Source: Pedobacter frigiditerrae
GTDB taxonomy: Bacteria; Bacteroidota; Bacteroidia; Sphingobacteriales; Sphingobacteriaceae
Assembly (NCBI RefSeq): GCF_032678705.1
Contig: NZ_JAVTSS010000002.1
Coordinates: forward strand, 992,001 to 1,056,000
Reading direction: 5' to 3'
Length of the DNA: 64,000 nt
The first letter of the stretch is position 1; each line of letters opens with the position of its first letter. Made by a program: the position numbers and the translations under genes. Positions 50,501-59,637 of this stretch are shown here, one piece after another. The notes under the pieces are model-generated. The model was not told the origin of the DNA and searched no databases. It worked only from the letters and a program-made list of their open reading frames with translations.

Positions 50501-53356
50501 ATGAAACCATTTTTACAAGAAGTTGCTGAAGATTTGATAGTGAAGTTTGGTTCGCAATTGCAGCATTGTGCCATCATTTTTAACAATAAAAGACCATCGG
50601 CTTATTTGCAGAAACATTTGGCAGATATTATCCAAAAGCCATTTTTTAGCCCGTCTTTTTTTACTATACAAGAGTTTTTTGCAAACGCTACAAAATATAA
50701 GATTGCCGATTTTTACCTGCAGTTTTTTACTTTGCATAAAATCTATAATCAGTTATTGGTTGAAGAAAAGCTAGAAACCATTTCTAGCCATAAATTTTTT
50801 CCATTGGCCAAGATTATTTTAAGTGATTTTAGTCAGATAGATAGCGATTTGGTTGGTGCAGAAAAACTGTATCAAGACCTAGAAGATATTTCCATCATCA
50901 ATAAAGAGTTCGATTATTTAAGTCCAGAGCAGTATGAATTCTTAGCTCAATTTTGGACTTCTTATTCTGAAGGAAAACATAAAAAACAACAAGAACTTTT
51001 TATAAAGATGTGGCGCAGAATGCCAAAGCTTTATCACAAGTTTCACGAAACATTAAAAGCGCAAGGTTACATTACAAACGGTCAAGCTTATCGCCTGTTG
51101 GCAGAAGGAAATATTAACCAGCAAGAGTTTCTAAAAACCTTCGAAAAAGGCAAAATTGTGTTTGTTGGTTTTAATGCTTTAAGTAGTGCTGAAGCCAGAA
51201 TATTTACACAATTGCAGGAAGCAGAAAAAGCGTTATTTTACTTCGATGCTGATGAATATTATTTGAACGACCCATTACAAGAAGCTGGTTTATTCTTGCG
51301 AAAAAACATCAACCAGTTGGGCTTAAAAAATGTGTTCGAAAACCAAATAAGTTTGATGAAAACAGCTGAACATTCGGTTAATGTTTTCAAAGTTCAAGGG
51401 CAATCTGCACAAGCAAAAATTCTCAATAATATTTTAACTGAAGATTATGAAAACTCAGCAGATGTTGGCTCAACTGTTGTTGTTTTGGCTGATGAAAGTT
51501 TGCTCATCCCAACTTTACAAACCATACCTACAAATTACAATGGAAATGAAATCGACTTAAACGTTACGATGGGTTTTGCATTGGCTACATCTAGCATTTT
51601 TGGCTTGGCAGATTTATGGTTAACCAGTCAGTTAGAGGTTTTGCAAAACAATGTTGTTTCCTACAAAAATGTAGAAGCTTTTATCACGCATCCTTTATCT
51701 GGCTTAAGCCAAAAGATGAAGGATAAAATTCAGACGGCTTTACTAAATGAAAACATTGTAGAAATAGAACATCAAAGATTGTTAAAGCAAAGCGGATTGT
51801 TTGAAGTTTTCTATAAAAAGATTGATAAACCAGAAAATGTTGTCACTTATTTATTAGAAGTTCTCTATTACGTTTTAACTCGTTTATCAAATGCAAAAAC
51901 TTTAAAGAAAATTGATGCAGAATTATTCGTAAAAACTATTCAAGAGCTGAATAGGTTACATGATACTTTTGGAAAACACATTGCCAACGAAGAAATTCCT
52001 TTTGTTATTTATTTGGTTCAAAAATCGTTACAGGCAATTGCTGTTCCTTTAGCTGGCGACCCGTTAAATGGTATTCAAGTAATGGGGTTATTAGAAACCA
52101 GAAATTTAAATTTCGATAAGGTTGTTATTTTAGGCTTTAATGAAGGAATTATCCCTAAATCATCAATCGGAAACAGCTTTATTCCAGACAGCATAAGAAG
52201 GGTTTATGGCCTGCCAGTATTAGAAAATTTAGATGCAATTTCGTCTTATATGGTCTATCGCCTATTACAGCGAGCAAAGGATATCAATTTTGTCTATAAT
52301 AGTTTAACAGATGAGTCTACTTCTGGTGAAGCCAGCAGAATTTTGAAACAATTGGAGTTTGAAAGTGGCTTCGGCTTTAAATATAATGAGCTTAACCTCG
52401 ATGTAAAAACAGAGCCGTTTAAGGAAGTTAAGATTGAGAAAGCGGGAAACGAGTTTATTCAGAGTGCATTACAAGTTTATTTGGACAAGAAGAAATCACT
52501 TTCCCCATCTGCTTTAACACAATATATTTCTAATCCGATAGATTTTTTCTTCAATTATATTGCTGGCATTAAGGAGCCTAAAGAAGTTAGCGCTGTTGTA
52601 GAAGCAAATGAAATTGGCTCGGTTTTGCACAAGGTGATGGAATATTTCTATCAAGATTTAAGAGTGGCAGAAATTACTGCAGAGCGGATAAATGAGCGAA
52701 GGAAGTTGGTTCCTGCATTTATTCAAAAAGCCTTCAACTTTGTGATGTTTAAAAATCCTGATAAGGTGTTGGAGTACAAAGGAATGCAAAAGGTAGTTTT
52801 GGCCATTGTTGATGCTTACGTAACTATCATTTTAGACCAAGATGTAAAACAAACACCTTTCAATATCATCAGTTTAGAACAAAAAGTGGAAGCTGAAATT
52901 GCTTTCCCACTAGACGGTAAAGAAGCTAGTATTAAGATTTTTGGTTACATAGATAGGGTTGATGTTAAAGATGGAGTTACAAAAATTATCGATTACAAAA
53001 CTGGTAGCGATAAATTAACTTTTAAAGATATTCCAGAGCTTTTTAATTCTGATGGAAAACACATCAATAAGGCACTAATCCAAACTTTACTTTACACTTA
53101 TGCATACGAGCAATTTGCAGGTAAAACTTGTGTAGAGCCAAATCTTTATATCGTTAAGACAATGAATAAAGATGGAATTTGGTTTAAATCTGGCAGACAA
53201 AATTTATCTGGAGATTACCTCGAAGAAATTAAGCCAGAATTCTTAGCAGAGCTGAGAAAGAAACTAACAGAATTATTTGAAGCCCCATATTTCGTGGCTA
53301 GTGCCATTCCAGATAATTACAAATATTCTATTTATAAGACTTTGTTTGGAAAGTAA
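50501..53356 (+). CDS. AddB-like inactive helicase / PD-(D/E)XK nuclease
   Basis: 951 residues. The C-terminal nuclease domain is clear: SPSALTQYISNPIDFFFNYI, EIGSVLHKVMEYFY, and the catalytic GYIDRVDVKDGVTKIIDYKTG split as Asp ... Asp-Tyr-Lys (about 815-835). The helicase-like region has no intact Walker A. QVMGLLETRNLNFDKVVILGFNEGIIP is the typical AddB/RecC-like motif. It is the partner of the helicase at 46684. Confidence 0.9.
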   Translation: MKPFLQEVAEDLIVKFGSQLQHCAIIFNNKRPSAYLQKHLADIIQKPFFSPSFFTIQEFFANATKYKIADFYLQFFTLHKIYNQLLVEEKLETISSHKFFPLAKIILSDFSQIDSDLVGAEKLYQDLEDISIINKEFDYLSPEQYEFLAQFWTSYSEGKHKKQQELFIKMWRRMPKLYHKFHETLKAQGYITNGQAYRLLAEGNINQQEFLKTFEKGKIVFVGFNALSSAEARIFTQLQEAEKALFYFDADEYYLNDPLQEAGLFLRKNINQLGLKNVFENQISLMKTAEHSVNVFKVQGQSAQAKILNNILTEDYENSADVGSTVVVLADESLLIPTLQTIPTNYNGNEIDLNVTMGFALATSSIFGLADLWLTSQLEVLQNNVVSYKNVEAFITHPLSGLSQKMKDKIQTALLNENIVEIEHQRLLKQSGLFEVFYKKIDKPENVVTYLLEVLYYVLTRLSNAKTLKKIDAELFVKTIQELNRLHDTFGKHIANEEIPFVIYLVQKSLQAIAVPLAGDPLNGIQVMGLLETRNLNFDKVVILGFNEGIIPKSSIGNSFIPDSIRRVYGLPVLENLDAISSYMVYRLLQRAKDINFVYNSLTDESTSGEASRILKQLEFESGFGFKYNELNLDVKTEPFKEVKIEKAGNEFIQSALQVYLDKKKSLSPSALTQYISNPIDFFFNYIAGIKEPKEVSAVVEANEIGSVLHKVMEYFYQDLRVAEITAERINERRKLVPAFIQKAFNFVMFKNPDKVLEYKGMQKVVLAIVDAYVTIILDQDVKQTPFNIISLEQKVEAEIAFPLDGKEASIKIFGYIDRVDVKDGVTKIIDYKTGSDKLTFKDIPELFNSDGKHINKALIQTLLYTYAYEQFAGKTCVEPNLYIVKTMNKDGIWFKSGRQNLSGDYLEEIKPEFLAELRKKLTELFEAPYFVASAIPDNYKYSIYKTLFGK

Positions 53357-53402
53357 ATAATATGTAAAATGGGAAATGTAAAATGGAAGATGTGCGATAG
53401 CT

Positions 53403-53505
53403 ACTTTGACAAACTTATAGCTCAAAATCCAAATAGTTTGTCAAAGTTTAAGAATAGAATAACTTTGACAAATTAATAACTAGTCGCATATAAATTTGTC
53501 AAAGT
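53403..53505. repeat. Four alternating copies of ACTTTGACAAA
   Basis: ACTTTGACAAA at 53403-53413 and 53462-53472; its reverse complement TTTGTCAAAGT at 53437-53447 and 53495-53505. The pattern makes two successive hairpins or four binding sites; the last ends 4 bp before the GNAT start codon. Confidence 0.75.
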
Positions 53506-53509
53506 ATAA

Positions 53510-54064
53510 ATGCTTCAACTCAACTTTTCAACCTTCCCAAACTTAGAAACAGAAAGATTAATTCTTCGGTCTCACGCTATTTCCGATGCAGAAACCTTAT
53601 TCGCATTACGAAATAACGAAGATGTGATGAGATTTATCCATAGAGAAAGGCAGAAAACGGTTAAAGAGATTGAAGATTTCATTTCAAGCTTTAACGAAGG
53701 TTGCAAGCAAGGTCAACAATTGGCTTGGGTAATTGCCTTAAAGGAAAATCCAAAGCAAATGATTGGTTCCATAGGTTATTGGAGAACAAATTTGGCAAAT
53801 TATAGAGCTGAAATCGGTTATATGCTTCATCCAGATTACTGGCGAAAAGGCATAATCTCAGAAGCATTAATTAAAACAATTGATTTTGGATTTAATGAAA
53901 TGAAACTGCACTCAATTCAAGCTAATATAGACCCTGATAATGATGCATCGCGGCAGATTTTAATAAAACACGGCTTTGTTAAGGAAGCTTATTTTAAAGA
54001 AGATTTCTATTTTCAAGGTGAATTTTTGGACAGCGAGATCTATTCATTAATAAATAAAGCCTAA
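53510..54064 (+). CDS. GNAT N-acetyltransferase (RimJ/RimL type)
   Basis: 184 residues. Typical start LETERLILRSHAISDAETLF, CoA-binding GYMLHPDYWRKGIISEAL (about 103-120) and IQANIDPDNDASRQILIKHGFVKE. Members acetylate ribosomal protein N-termini or small amines; the target cannot be read from the sequence. It is directly preceded by the ACTTTGACAAA repeat block. Confidence 0.88.
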   Translation: MLQLNFSTFPNLETERLILRSHAISDAETLFALRNNEDVMRFIHRERQKTVKEIEDFISSFNEGCKQGQQLAWVIALKENPKQMIGSIGYWRTNLANYRAEIGYMLHPDYWRKGIISEALIKTIDFGFNEMKLHSIQANIDPDNDASRQILIKHGFVKEAYFKEDFYFQGEFLDSEIYSLINKA

Positions 54065-54181
54065 TTTGGCAACTACGCCATTTTCTATTATAGCATACGA
54101 TGGCAATATCATTCATTTTGGAGAGTATATTTCTGAAAAAGAGGAATAAAAGAATACGAATTTAGCCTAACAAAGAACATA

Positions 54182-54198
54182 ATTTTGTGTCACAAAAT
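54182..54198. promoter_or_regulatory. 17-bp palindrome upstream of the pdhB promoter
   Basis: ATTTTGTG-T-CACAAAAT is perfect and lies 26 bp before the -33 element of pdhB. TGTG/CACA half-sites are reminiscent of CRP/FNR-type sites, but the spacing is too short for the classic one. Confidence 0.45.
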
Positions 54199-54223
54199 AT
54201 TTAGTGAGCGTAAGTAAAACAGA

Positions 54224-54254
54224 CTTTATAATTACGATGTAATAGTTATATTTG
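54224..54254 (+). promoter_or_regulatory. pdhB promoter (CTTTA-N18-TATATTTG)
   Basis: TATATTTG (54247-54254) is a perfect TAnnTTTG -7 box; CTTTA at 54224-54228 is a fair -33 box at the normal spacing. Predicted transcription start about 18 bp before the ATG. Confidence 0.55.
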
Positions 54255-54278
54255 CGCTTGGTAATTTTTGAATAAACA

Positions 54279-55265
54279 ATGAGAGAGATCCAATTTAGAG
54301 AAGCACTACGCGAAGCATTAAGCGAAGAAATGCGTAAAAACGAGAACATTTATTTAATGGGCGAAGAAGTTGCGCAATATAATGGTGCATACAAGGTTAG
54401 TCAGGGTATGTTAGATGAGTTTGGCGACAAACGCGTTATCGACACGCCAATTGCTGAGCTTGGTTTTGCAGGTATTAGTGCTGGTGCAGCAATGAATGGT
54501 CTAATTCCGATTGTAGAATTCATGACATTCAACTTTTCATTGGTTGCAATTGATCAAATTATCAACGGAGCTGCGAAAATTTTATCAATGAGCGGTGGTC
54601 AGTTCTCTTGCCCAATCGTTTTCCGTGGCCCAACAGGTAACGCTGGTCAATTAGGCGCACAGCACTCTCAAAACTTCGAGAACTGGTATGCAAACTGTCC
54701 AGGATTAAAAGTGGTAATTCCTTCTACTCCATATAACGCAAAAGGTTTATTAAAAGCAGCTATTAATGATCCAGATCCAGTTATTTTTATGGAATCGGAG
54801 GTTATGTATGGCGATAAAGGTGAAGTTCCTGAAGGAGAATATACTTTAGAAATCGGTAAAGCACAAGTTGTTAAAGAAGGTACAGATGTTACTATCGTAA
54901 CTTTTGGTAAAATGTTAACCCGTGTTGTAAATCCAGCTGCAGAGGAATTAGCTAAAGAAGGAATCAACGTAGAAGTTATCGATTTATTAACAGTTCGTCC
55001 TATCGATTACGCAACTATCATCAACTCTGTTAAGAAAACAAATCGTTTGGTAATCGTAGAAGAAGCTTGGCCATTGGCTTCAATTTCTTCTGAAATTACT
55101 TTTAACGTTCAAAAAAATGCATTTGATCATTTAGATGCGCCAATCTTGCGTGTTACTTGTGCAGATGTTCCACTTCCATACGCTCCAACTTTAATCGCTG
55201 CTAGCTTACCAAACGCAGAAAAAGTTGTTAAAGCCGTTAAAGAAGTAATGTACGTTAACAAATAG
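54279..55265 (+). CDS. pdhB: pyruvate dehydrogenase E1 component, beta subunit
   Basis: 328-residue transketolase-like beta subunit; with the alpha subunit it decarboxylates pyruvate using thiamine diphosphate. REIQFREALREALSEEM, GEEVAQYNGAYKVSQG, DTPIAELGFAGISAGAAMNGL (with the cofactor-activating Glu region), FRGPTGNAGQLGAQHSQ and VIVEEAWP are typical. The alpha subunit is not in the window, so the E1 genes are split, as in other Sphingobacteriaceae. Confidence 0.95.
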   Translation: MREIQFREALREALSEEMRKNENIYLMGEEVAQYNGAYKVSQGMLDEFGDKRVIDTPIAELGFAGISAGAAMNGLIPIVEFMTFNFSLVAIDQIINGAAKILSMSGGQFSCPIVFRGPTGNAGQLGAQHSQNFENWYANCPGLKVVIPSTPYNAKGLLKAAINDPDPVIFMESEVMYGDKGEVPEGEYTLEIGKAQVVKEGTDVTIVTFGKMLTRVVNPAAEELAKEGINVEVIDLLTVRPIDYATIINSVKKTNRLVIVEEAWPLASISSEITFNVQKNAFDHLDAPILRVTCADVPLPYAPTLIAASLPNAEKVVKAVKEVMYVNK

Positions 55266-55276
55266 TATCGAGTTTT

Positions 55277-55420
55277 GTCACTCTGAGCTTGTCGAAGAGT
55301 CAAAATAAATACAAATCCTCTAAGTTTTCTTAGGGGATTTTTTTTAGGAGGTTTGTCATCCAGACTTGTGCCGATCCGATAGCTATCGGATTTATATCGG
55401 TAGAGCAGCGAAGGATCTAT
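55277..55420. repeat. Family A repeats around the pdhB terminator
   Basis: TTGTCACTCTGAGCTTGTCG with AAGAGTC (55277-55302) and a second, divergent copy from 55353 (TTGTCATCCAGACTTGTGCC) with an inner GATCCGATAGCTATCGGATT palindrome. The 310-bp gap to the next gene holds only these repeats, the terminator and a family B copy. Confidence 0.6.
55315..55346 (+). terminator. Rho-independent terminator of pdhB
   Basis: AATCCTCTAAG and CTTAGGGGATT pair (one G-U) around a T-rich loop, followed by at least six T, 50 bp past the stop. Confidence 0.85.
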
Positions 55421-55463
55421 AGCGTAGAGTTAGAAAAGCAAAATCAGAAGCCATTGGTTACGA

Positions 55464-55525
55464 TAGCCCCGCTTTCCACTACAAGTCCTCGCTACGCTGT
55501 GGGCTGTGCGTTGCAATCGGGTTTA
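55464..55525 (-). repeat. Dispersed repeat, family B, copy 4 (inverted)
   Basis: On the minus strand it reads TAAACCCGATTGCAACGC ... GGACTTGTAGTGGAAAGCGG GGCT, matching both ends of copy 1, including ACTTGTAG. Confidence 0.65.
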
Positions 55526-55575
55526 GAGAACAATGGTCTGTGCTACTATGAACCATTTCAATGCAAATCTCAAAA

Positions 55576-56205
55576 CTAGGCAATCCAAATATTTTCTTCC
55601 TTTACAAAAACCCAATTCCCATTCTTTTTCTCAGCATATACAACATTTCCCACTCCCCAACCTCTAGAAGTCCCAATTAAAATATATTGCTCAAAGTAAT
55701 AACAAGCTTTATTTTTTTGCTTGTTAAAAACCACTCTACTAAAAGTTAACGTTCCATTAAAATCCTCGTTCTTTTTAAGAGATTTATCATCAGAAATTCG
55801 ATAAGAAATAGAGTCAATTGAAAAATTTGCTTTAAGAGATTTATGTGTTCTACTTTGTAATAACTGGTAAATCGAATCGGGATTGATTTCTTTATTAGTC
55901 CTGACTTTCGGACTAAAAAATCTGAATGAATTAATCGAAAATAAGCTGTCTTCTGCTAAGAATAAATGTTTGCCAGCTCTTAATGCCGTATCATTAGTAA
56001 TTTTAAATTTTGGTGACCCTGCAGGAGGAAAGATTGGTCCAAATCTCATCATATCGTGATGGTCATTTTTAGACATTGCATAGGTTGCTTTGTAAAAAGT
56101 GCTGTGTATCACTAGAATTTCTTCTTCCATGTTTTCTATTTTAGGTTGTTGGGTACAGCCAGAAAACAAACCAACAGCGATAATTAAAATAAATATTTTA
56201 CTCAT
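55576..56205 (-). CDS. Lipoprotein of unknown function
   Basis: 209 residues with lipobox FSGC (Cys17) after a hydrophobic stretch; mature part begins TQQPKIENMEEE. The remainder is alpha/beta with the C-terminal strands KACYYFEQYILIGTSRGWGVGNVVYAEKKNGNWVFVKEENIW. No family recognised; it lies between repeats and tex. Confidence 0.75.
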   Translation of the reverse strand: MSKIFILIIAVGLFSGCTQQPKIENMEEEILVIHSTFYKATYAMSKNDHHDMMRFGPIFPPAGSPKFKITNDTALRAGKHLFLAEDSLFSINSFRFFSPKVRTNKEINPDSIYQLLQSRTHKSLKANFSIDSISYRISDDKSLKKNEDFNGTLTFSRVVFNKQKNKACYYFEQYILIGTSRGWGVGNVVYAEKKNGNWVFVKEENIWIA

Positions 56206-56273
56206 ATTATTAAAGATGTTGATTTACATTCGTTTCCACAATGATATTTTAAATCTGTGAAATCATTTTAATC

Positions 56274-56293
56274 CCTGCCTGCCGGCAGGCAGG
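56274..56293. repeat. 20-bp perfect palindrome
   Basis: CCTGCCTGCC/GGCAGGCAGG between the divergent lipoprotein and tex genes; a near-identical CTGCCTGCC...GGCAGG palindrome is nested in family B copy 1 at about 10418-10440. Confidence 0.75.
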
Positions 56294-56335
56294 TCTGAAA
56301 TAATCTTCTTAAATTAGCCTCCTCTAAAACTAAAT

Positions 56336-58621
56336 ATGGATACACATTTTCAAAGCATTGCAAGCGCATTAAACATCTCTATTAAACAAGTGAGTGCAAC
56401 ATTAGCCTTATTAGATGAAGGCGCCACTGTACCTTTTATTTCTCGTTACCGTAAAGAAGCAACGGGAAGCTTAGATGAAGTTCAAGTTGCTGCAATAAGA
56501 GATTTAGCACAACAACTACGCGAACTTGATAAACGCCGGGAGGCTATCTTAAAATCGCTTACAGAGCTTGAAAAATTAACGCCAGCTTTAGCCAAACAAA
56601 TTAATGAAGCTAAAACCATTACTGCTTTAGAAGACATTTATTTGCCTTATAAACCTAAACGTAAAACCAGAGCTTCTGTGGCTAAAGAAAAAGGTTTAGA
56701 GCCTTTGGCCTTACGCATACTATCTCAAAGTAGAATAGACCCAGGACAAGAATCTGCAGTTTATATCAATGATAAAAAAGGTGTTGCCAATCAAGAAGAA
56801 GCGCTAGCAGGAGCTAGAGACATTATTGCCGAAATGATTAGTGAAAATACCGAAGCCAGAACTAAAATGCGTAATCACTTTATGCAAAAAGCAACTTATA
56901 AAACCGTTTTGGTAAAGGGAAAGGAAGAAGCTGGGATTAAATATAAAGACTATTTTGAGTGGGAAGAAGGTGCTAAATCGGCTCCATCTCATCGTGTTTT
57001 GGCAATGTTGCGAGGCGAACAAGAGGGATTTTTAAAACTAAATGTACTACCTCCAGATGAGCCAGCTATAGAATTATTAGAGAACCAATTTATTACAGCA
57101 AGAAATGCTTGTGCAGACCAAGTTCAATTGGCAATAACAGATGGTTACAAAAGGTTGCTTCGCCCTGCGATGGAAACAGAATTGAGAGCAACCATTAAAC
57201 AAAAAGCCGACGAAGAAGCTATTAAGGTTTTTGCAGAAAATGCTCGTCAGTTATTGTTGGCAGCTCCAATGGGGCAGAAAAATGTATTGGCAATCGACCC
57301 AGGTTTTAGAACAGGTTGTAAAGTAGTTTGCCTAGATAAACAAGGGCAGTTGTTGGTTAACACTACAATCTATCCACATACCGGACAAGGCAACTTAAAA
57401 GATGCAGCTTGGCAATTAACTCAGCTTTGCGAAAAACATCAAGTTGAAGCCGTCGCCATTGGCAACGGAACTGCAGGTAGGGAAACAGAAACCTTTGTGC
57501 GTGGCTTAAAAATTCCAGATGTGGTAATAGTAATGGTTAATGAAAGTGGCGCATCTATTTATTCAGCATCGCCTTTGGCAAGAGAAGAATTTCCAACACA
57601 AGATATTACAGTGCGTGGTGCGGTTTCTATTGGTCGTAGGTTAATGGACCCACTAGCAGAATTGGTAAAAATCGACCCAAAATCTATTGGCGTAGGCCAG
57701 TATCAACATGATGTTGACCAAAATAAATTACAACAAAGTTTAGATGATACCGTAATGAGTTGTGTAAATGCAGTTGGGGTAGAATTAAATACGGCATCGA
57801 AACAAGTATTGGCTTATGTTTCGGGTTTGGGAGATACTTTGGCGCAAAACATTGTAAATTATCGCAATACAAACGGCGCATTCAAGAATAGAGAAAGCTT
57901 AAAAAAGGTTCCACGTTTGGGCGATAAAGCTTTTGAGCAAGCTGCGGGTTTTTTGCGTATCCGCGATGCGAAACAGGTATTAGATAGGAGTGGAGTTCAC
58001 CCCGAACGTTATGCTTTAGTTAACCAAATGGCTAAGGACTTAGGCTGCACTGTTGATGATTTAATCAAAGATGTAAACTTGCAAAAACAAATCAATTTAC
58101 AGCGTTACGTAAGTGCTGAAGTCGGCTTACCTACCTTAACAGATATTGTAAAAGAGTTAGCAAAACCTGGTCGCGACCCACGTGAGCAATTTGAGGTTTT
58201 CAGCTTTGCTGAAGGTGTAAACTCAATGGAAGATTTGAGAAAAGGAATGAAGTTATCAGGAATTGTAACCAACATTACCAATTTTGGTGCTTTTGTAGAT
58301 ATTGGCGTTCATCAAGACGGATTGGTTCATACAAGTCAGCTAGCCAATCGTTATGTGGCAAATCCGAACGATATAGTAAAAGTAAGCCAAGTTGTAGAAA
58401 TAACAGTGGTTGATGTGGATATAGCTAGAAAGAGGATTTCGTTGTCAATGAAGACTGAGGAGAGCGTAAAGACTAAAGCTGAAAGACCAAAGTATTACGA
58501 GCAGAAAGATAAAGAGCAAGGAGCAAAAAACTTCATTCCAAAACCTCAGCAGCAACCAAAAAAAGAAGCAGAGGGTGATTTACAAGAGAAGCTAGCGAAG
58601 CTGAAAGGGATGTTTAAATAA
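56336..58621 (+). CDS. tex: Tex-family RNA-binding transcription accessory protein
   Basis: 761 residues: Tex N-terminal helical domain (SRYRKEATGSLDE), YqgF/RNase H-like domain (VLAIDPGFRTGCKVVCLD, about 318-335), helix-hairpin-helix repeats (GLGDTLAQNIVNYR, VPRLGDKAFEQAAGFLRIRD) and an S1 RNA-binding domain (MKLSGIVTNITNFGAFVDIG, about 638-710). The codons for VKTKAERPKYY after the S1 domain are a family C repeat, so the tail is partly repeat-derived. It ends directly at the start of the next gene. Confidence 0.95.
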   Translation: MDTHFQSIASALNISIKQVSATLALLDEGATVPFISRYRKEATGSLDEVQVAAIRDLAQQLRELDKRREAILKSLTELEKLTPALAKQINEAKTITALEDIYLPYKPKRKTRASVAKEKGLEPLALRILSQSRIDPGQESAVYINDKKGVANQEEALAGARDIIAEMISENTEARTKMRNHFMQKATYKTVLVKGKEEAGIKYKDYFEWEEGAKSAPSHRVLAMLRGEQEGFLKLNVLPPDEPAIELLENQFITARNACADQVQLAITDGYKRLLRPAMETELRATIKQKADEEAIKVFAENARQLLLAAPMGQKNVLAIDPGFRTGCKVVCLDKQGQLLVNTTIYPHTGQGNLKDAAWQLTQLCEKHQVEAVAIGNGTAGRETETFVRGLKIPDVVIVMVNESGASIYSASPLAREEFPTQDITVRGAVSIGRRLMDPLAELVKIDPKSIGVGQYQHDVDQNKLQQSLDDTVMSCVNAVGVELNTASKQVLAYVSGLGDTLAQNIVNYRNTNGAFKNRESLKKVPRLGDKAFEQAAGFLRIRDAKQVLDRSGVHPERYALVNQMAKDLGCTVDDLIKDVNLQKQINLQRYVSAEVGLPTLTDIVKELAKPGRDPREQFEVFSFAEGVNSMEDLRKGMKLSGIVTNITNFGAFVDIGVHQDGLVHTSQLANRYVANPNDIVKVSQVVEITVVDVDIARKRISLSMKTEESVKTKAERPKYYEQKDKEQGAKNFIPKPQQQPKKEAEGDLQEKLAKLKGMFK

Positions 58622-59611
58622 TTGGCACAATTAATTTCACCTAAAAGAGGACTTGTAATTGGCAAGTTTATGCCTATACATAATGGGCATATTGCACTCA
58701 TAAACTTTGCGAAATCACATTGTGATGAATTGATTGTATCTATGAGTTATACAATTAATGACGCCATTGATGCAGAGTTGCGCTACAATTGGATAAAGGA
58801 AATCTTTAAAAATGAACCAAAGATAAACGTCGAACTTATTTTAGATGATTTTGACGTAGAGGAGCTGCCTTTGCCAGAACGGACAAAGGTTTGGGCAAAA
58901 AAAATGGCAGCAGTTTATCCGCCAGTTGATGTGTTTATAAGCTCTGAAAAATATGGAACTCCTTTTGCAGAGAATTTAGGAGCCGAGTGCTTAATTTTCA
59001 ATTTGGAAAGAAATATTGTTCCAGTTTCAGCTACACTAATAAGAAATAATCCTTTTAAATATTGGGACTTTATACCTGAAGTAGTAAGGCCTTATTATGT
59101 GAAGAAGATTTGTTTTTATGGACCAGAGAGCACGGGGAAATCTACAATGGCTCAAAAAATGGCTGAACTATACCAAACCGAGTGTGTGCCAGAAGTTGCT
59201 CGGGAGCTAATTACTGATAATAATTTAACAGCGGCCGATTTCATAAAGATTGCAGCTGCACAAAATCAAAGAGTAATAGATAAAACTAAAACAGCCAATA
59301 AGATTTTATTTTGTGATACTGATATTATCACTACTCAAATTTATGCCAAACATTATCTCGGAAATCATCTCCCAGAATTAGATGAATATGAGAAAGTTAT
59401 CCAGTACGATCAATACTTTTTATTAAATACTGACGTGGCTTGGGTGGCAGATGAATTAAGAGATTTAGGCGATAAGAGAGATGAAATGTACGCAGTGTTT
59501 AAAAAGGAATTGGTTGATAGGAACATCAATTTCATCTCAATTGAAGGGAATTATGAACAACGAGAAAGCGCAATCAAATTTTTTATTGATGACTTGTTAA
59601 TTAGTCCATAA
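58622..59611 (+). CDS. NadR-like bifunctional NMN adenylyltransferase / ribosylnicotinamide kinase
   Basis: 329 residues. The N-terminal nucleotidyltransferase motif is GKFMPIHNGH (14-23); the C-terminal kinase has P-loop GPESTGKST (about 168-176), ARELITDNN and FCDTDIITT. The TTG at 58622, the base right after the tex stop, must be the start because the next ATG would cut the HxGH motif. No DNA-binding domain of the enterobacterial NadR type is present. It acts in NAD salvage; coupled to tex. Confidence 0.9.
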   Translation: MAQLISPKRGLVIGKFMPIHNGHIALINFAKSHCDELIVSMSYTINDAIDAELRYNWIKEIFKNEPKINVELILDDFDVEELPLPERTKVWAKKMAAVYPPVDVFISSEKYGTPFAENLGAECLIFNLERNIVPVSATLIRNNPFKYWDFIPEVVRPYYVKKICFYGPESTGKSTMAQKMAELYQTECVPEVARELITDNNLTAADFIKIAAAQNQRVIDKTKTANKILFCDTDIITTQIYAKHYLGNHLPELDEYEKVIQYDQYFLLNTDVAWVADELRDLGDKRDEMYAVFKKELVDRNINFISIEGNYEQRESAIKFFIDDLLISP

Positions 59612-59637
59612 TCCTGAACAAGGAAGTAAAGCGCCAA

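Noticed and set aside
54054..54149. Short coding-like stretch (LATTPFSIIAYDGNIIHFGE...) after the GNAT gene
   Set aside because: Only about 31 open codons without a start; possibly a gene remnant, but too little to support.
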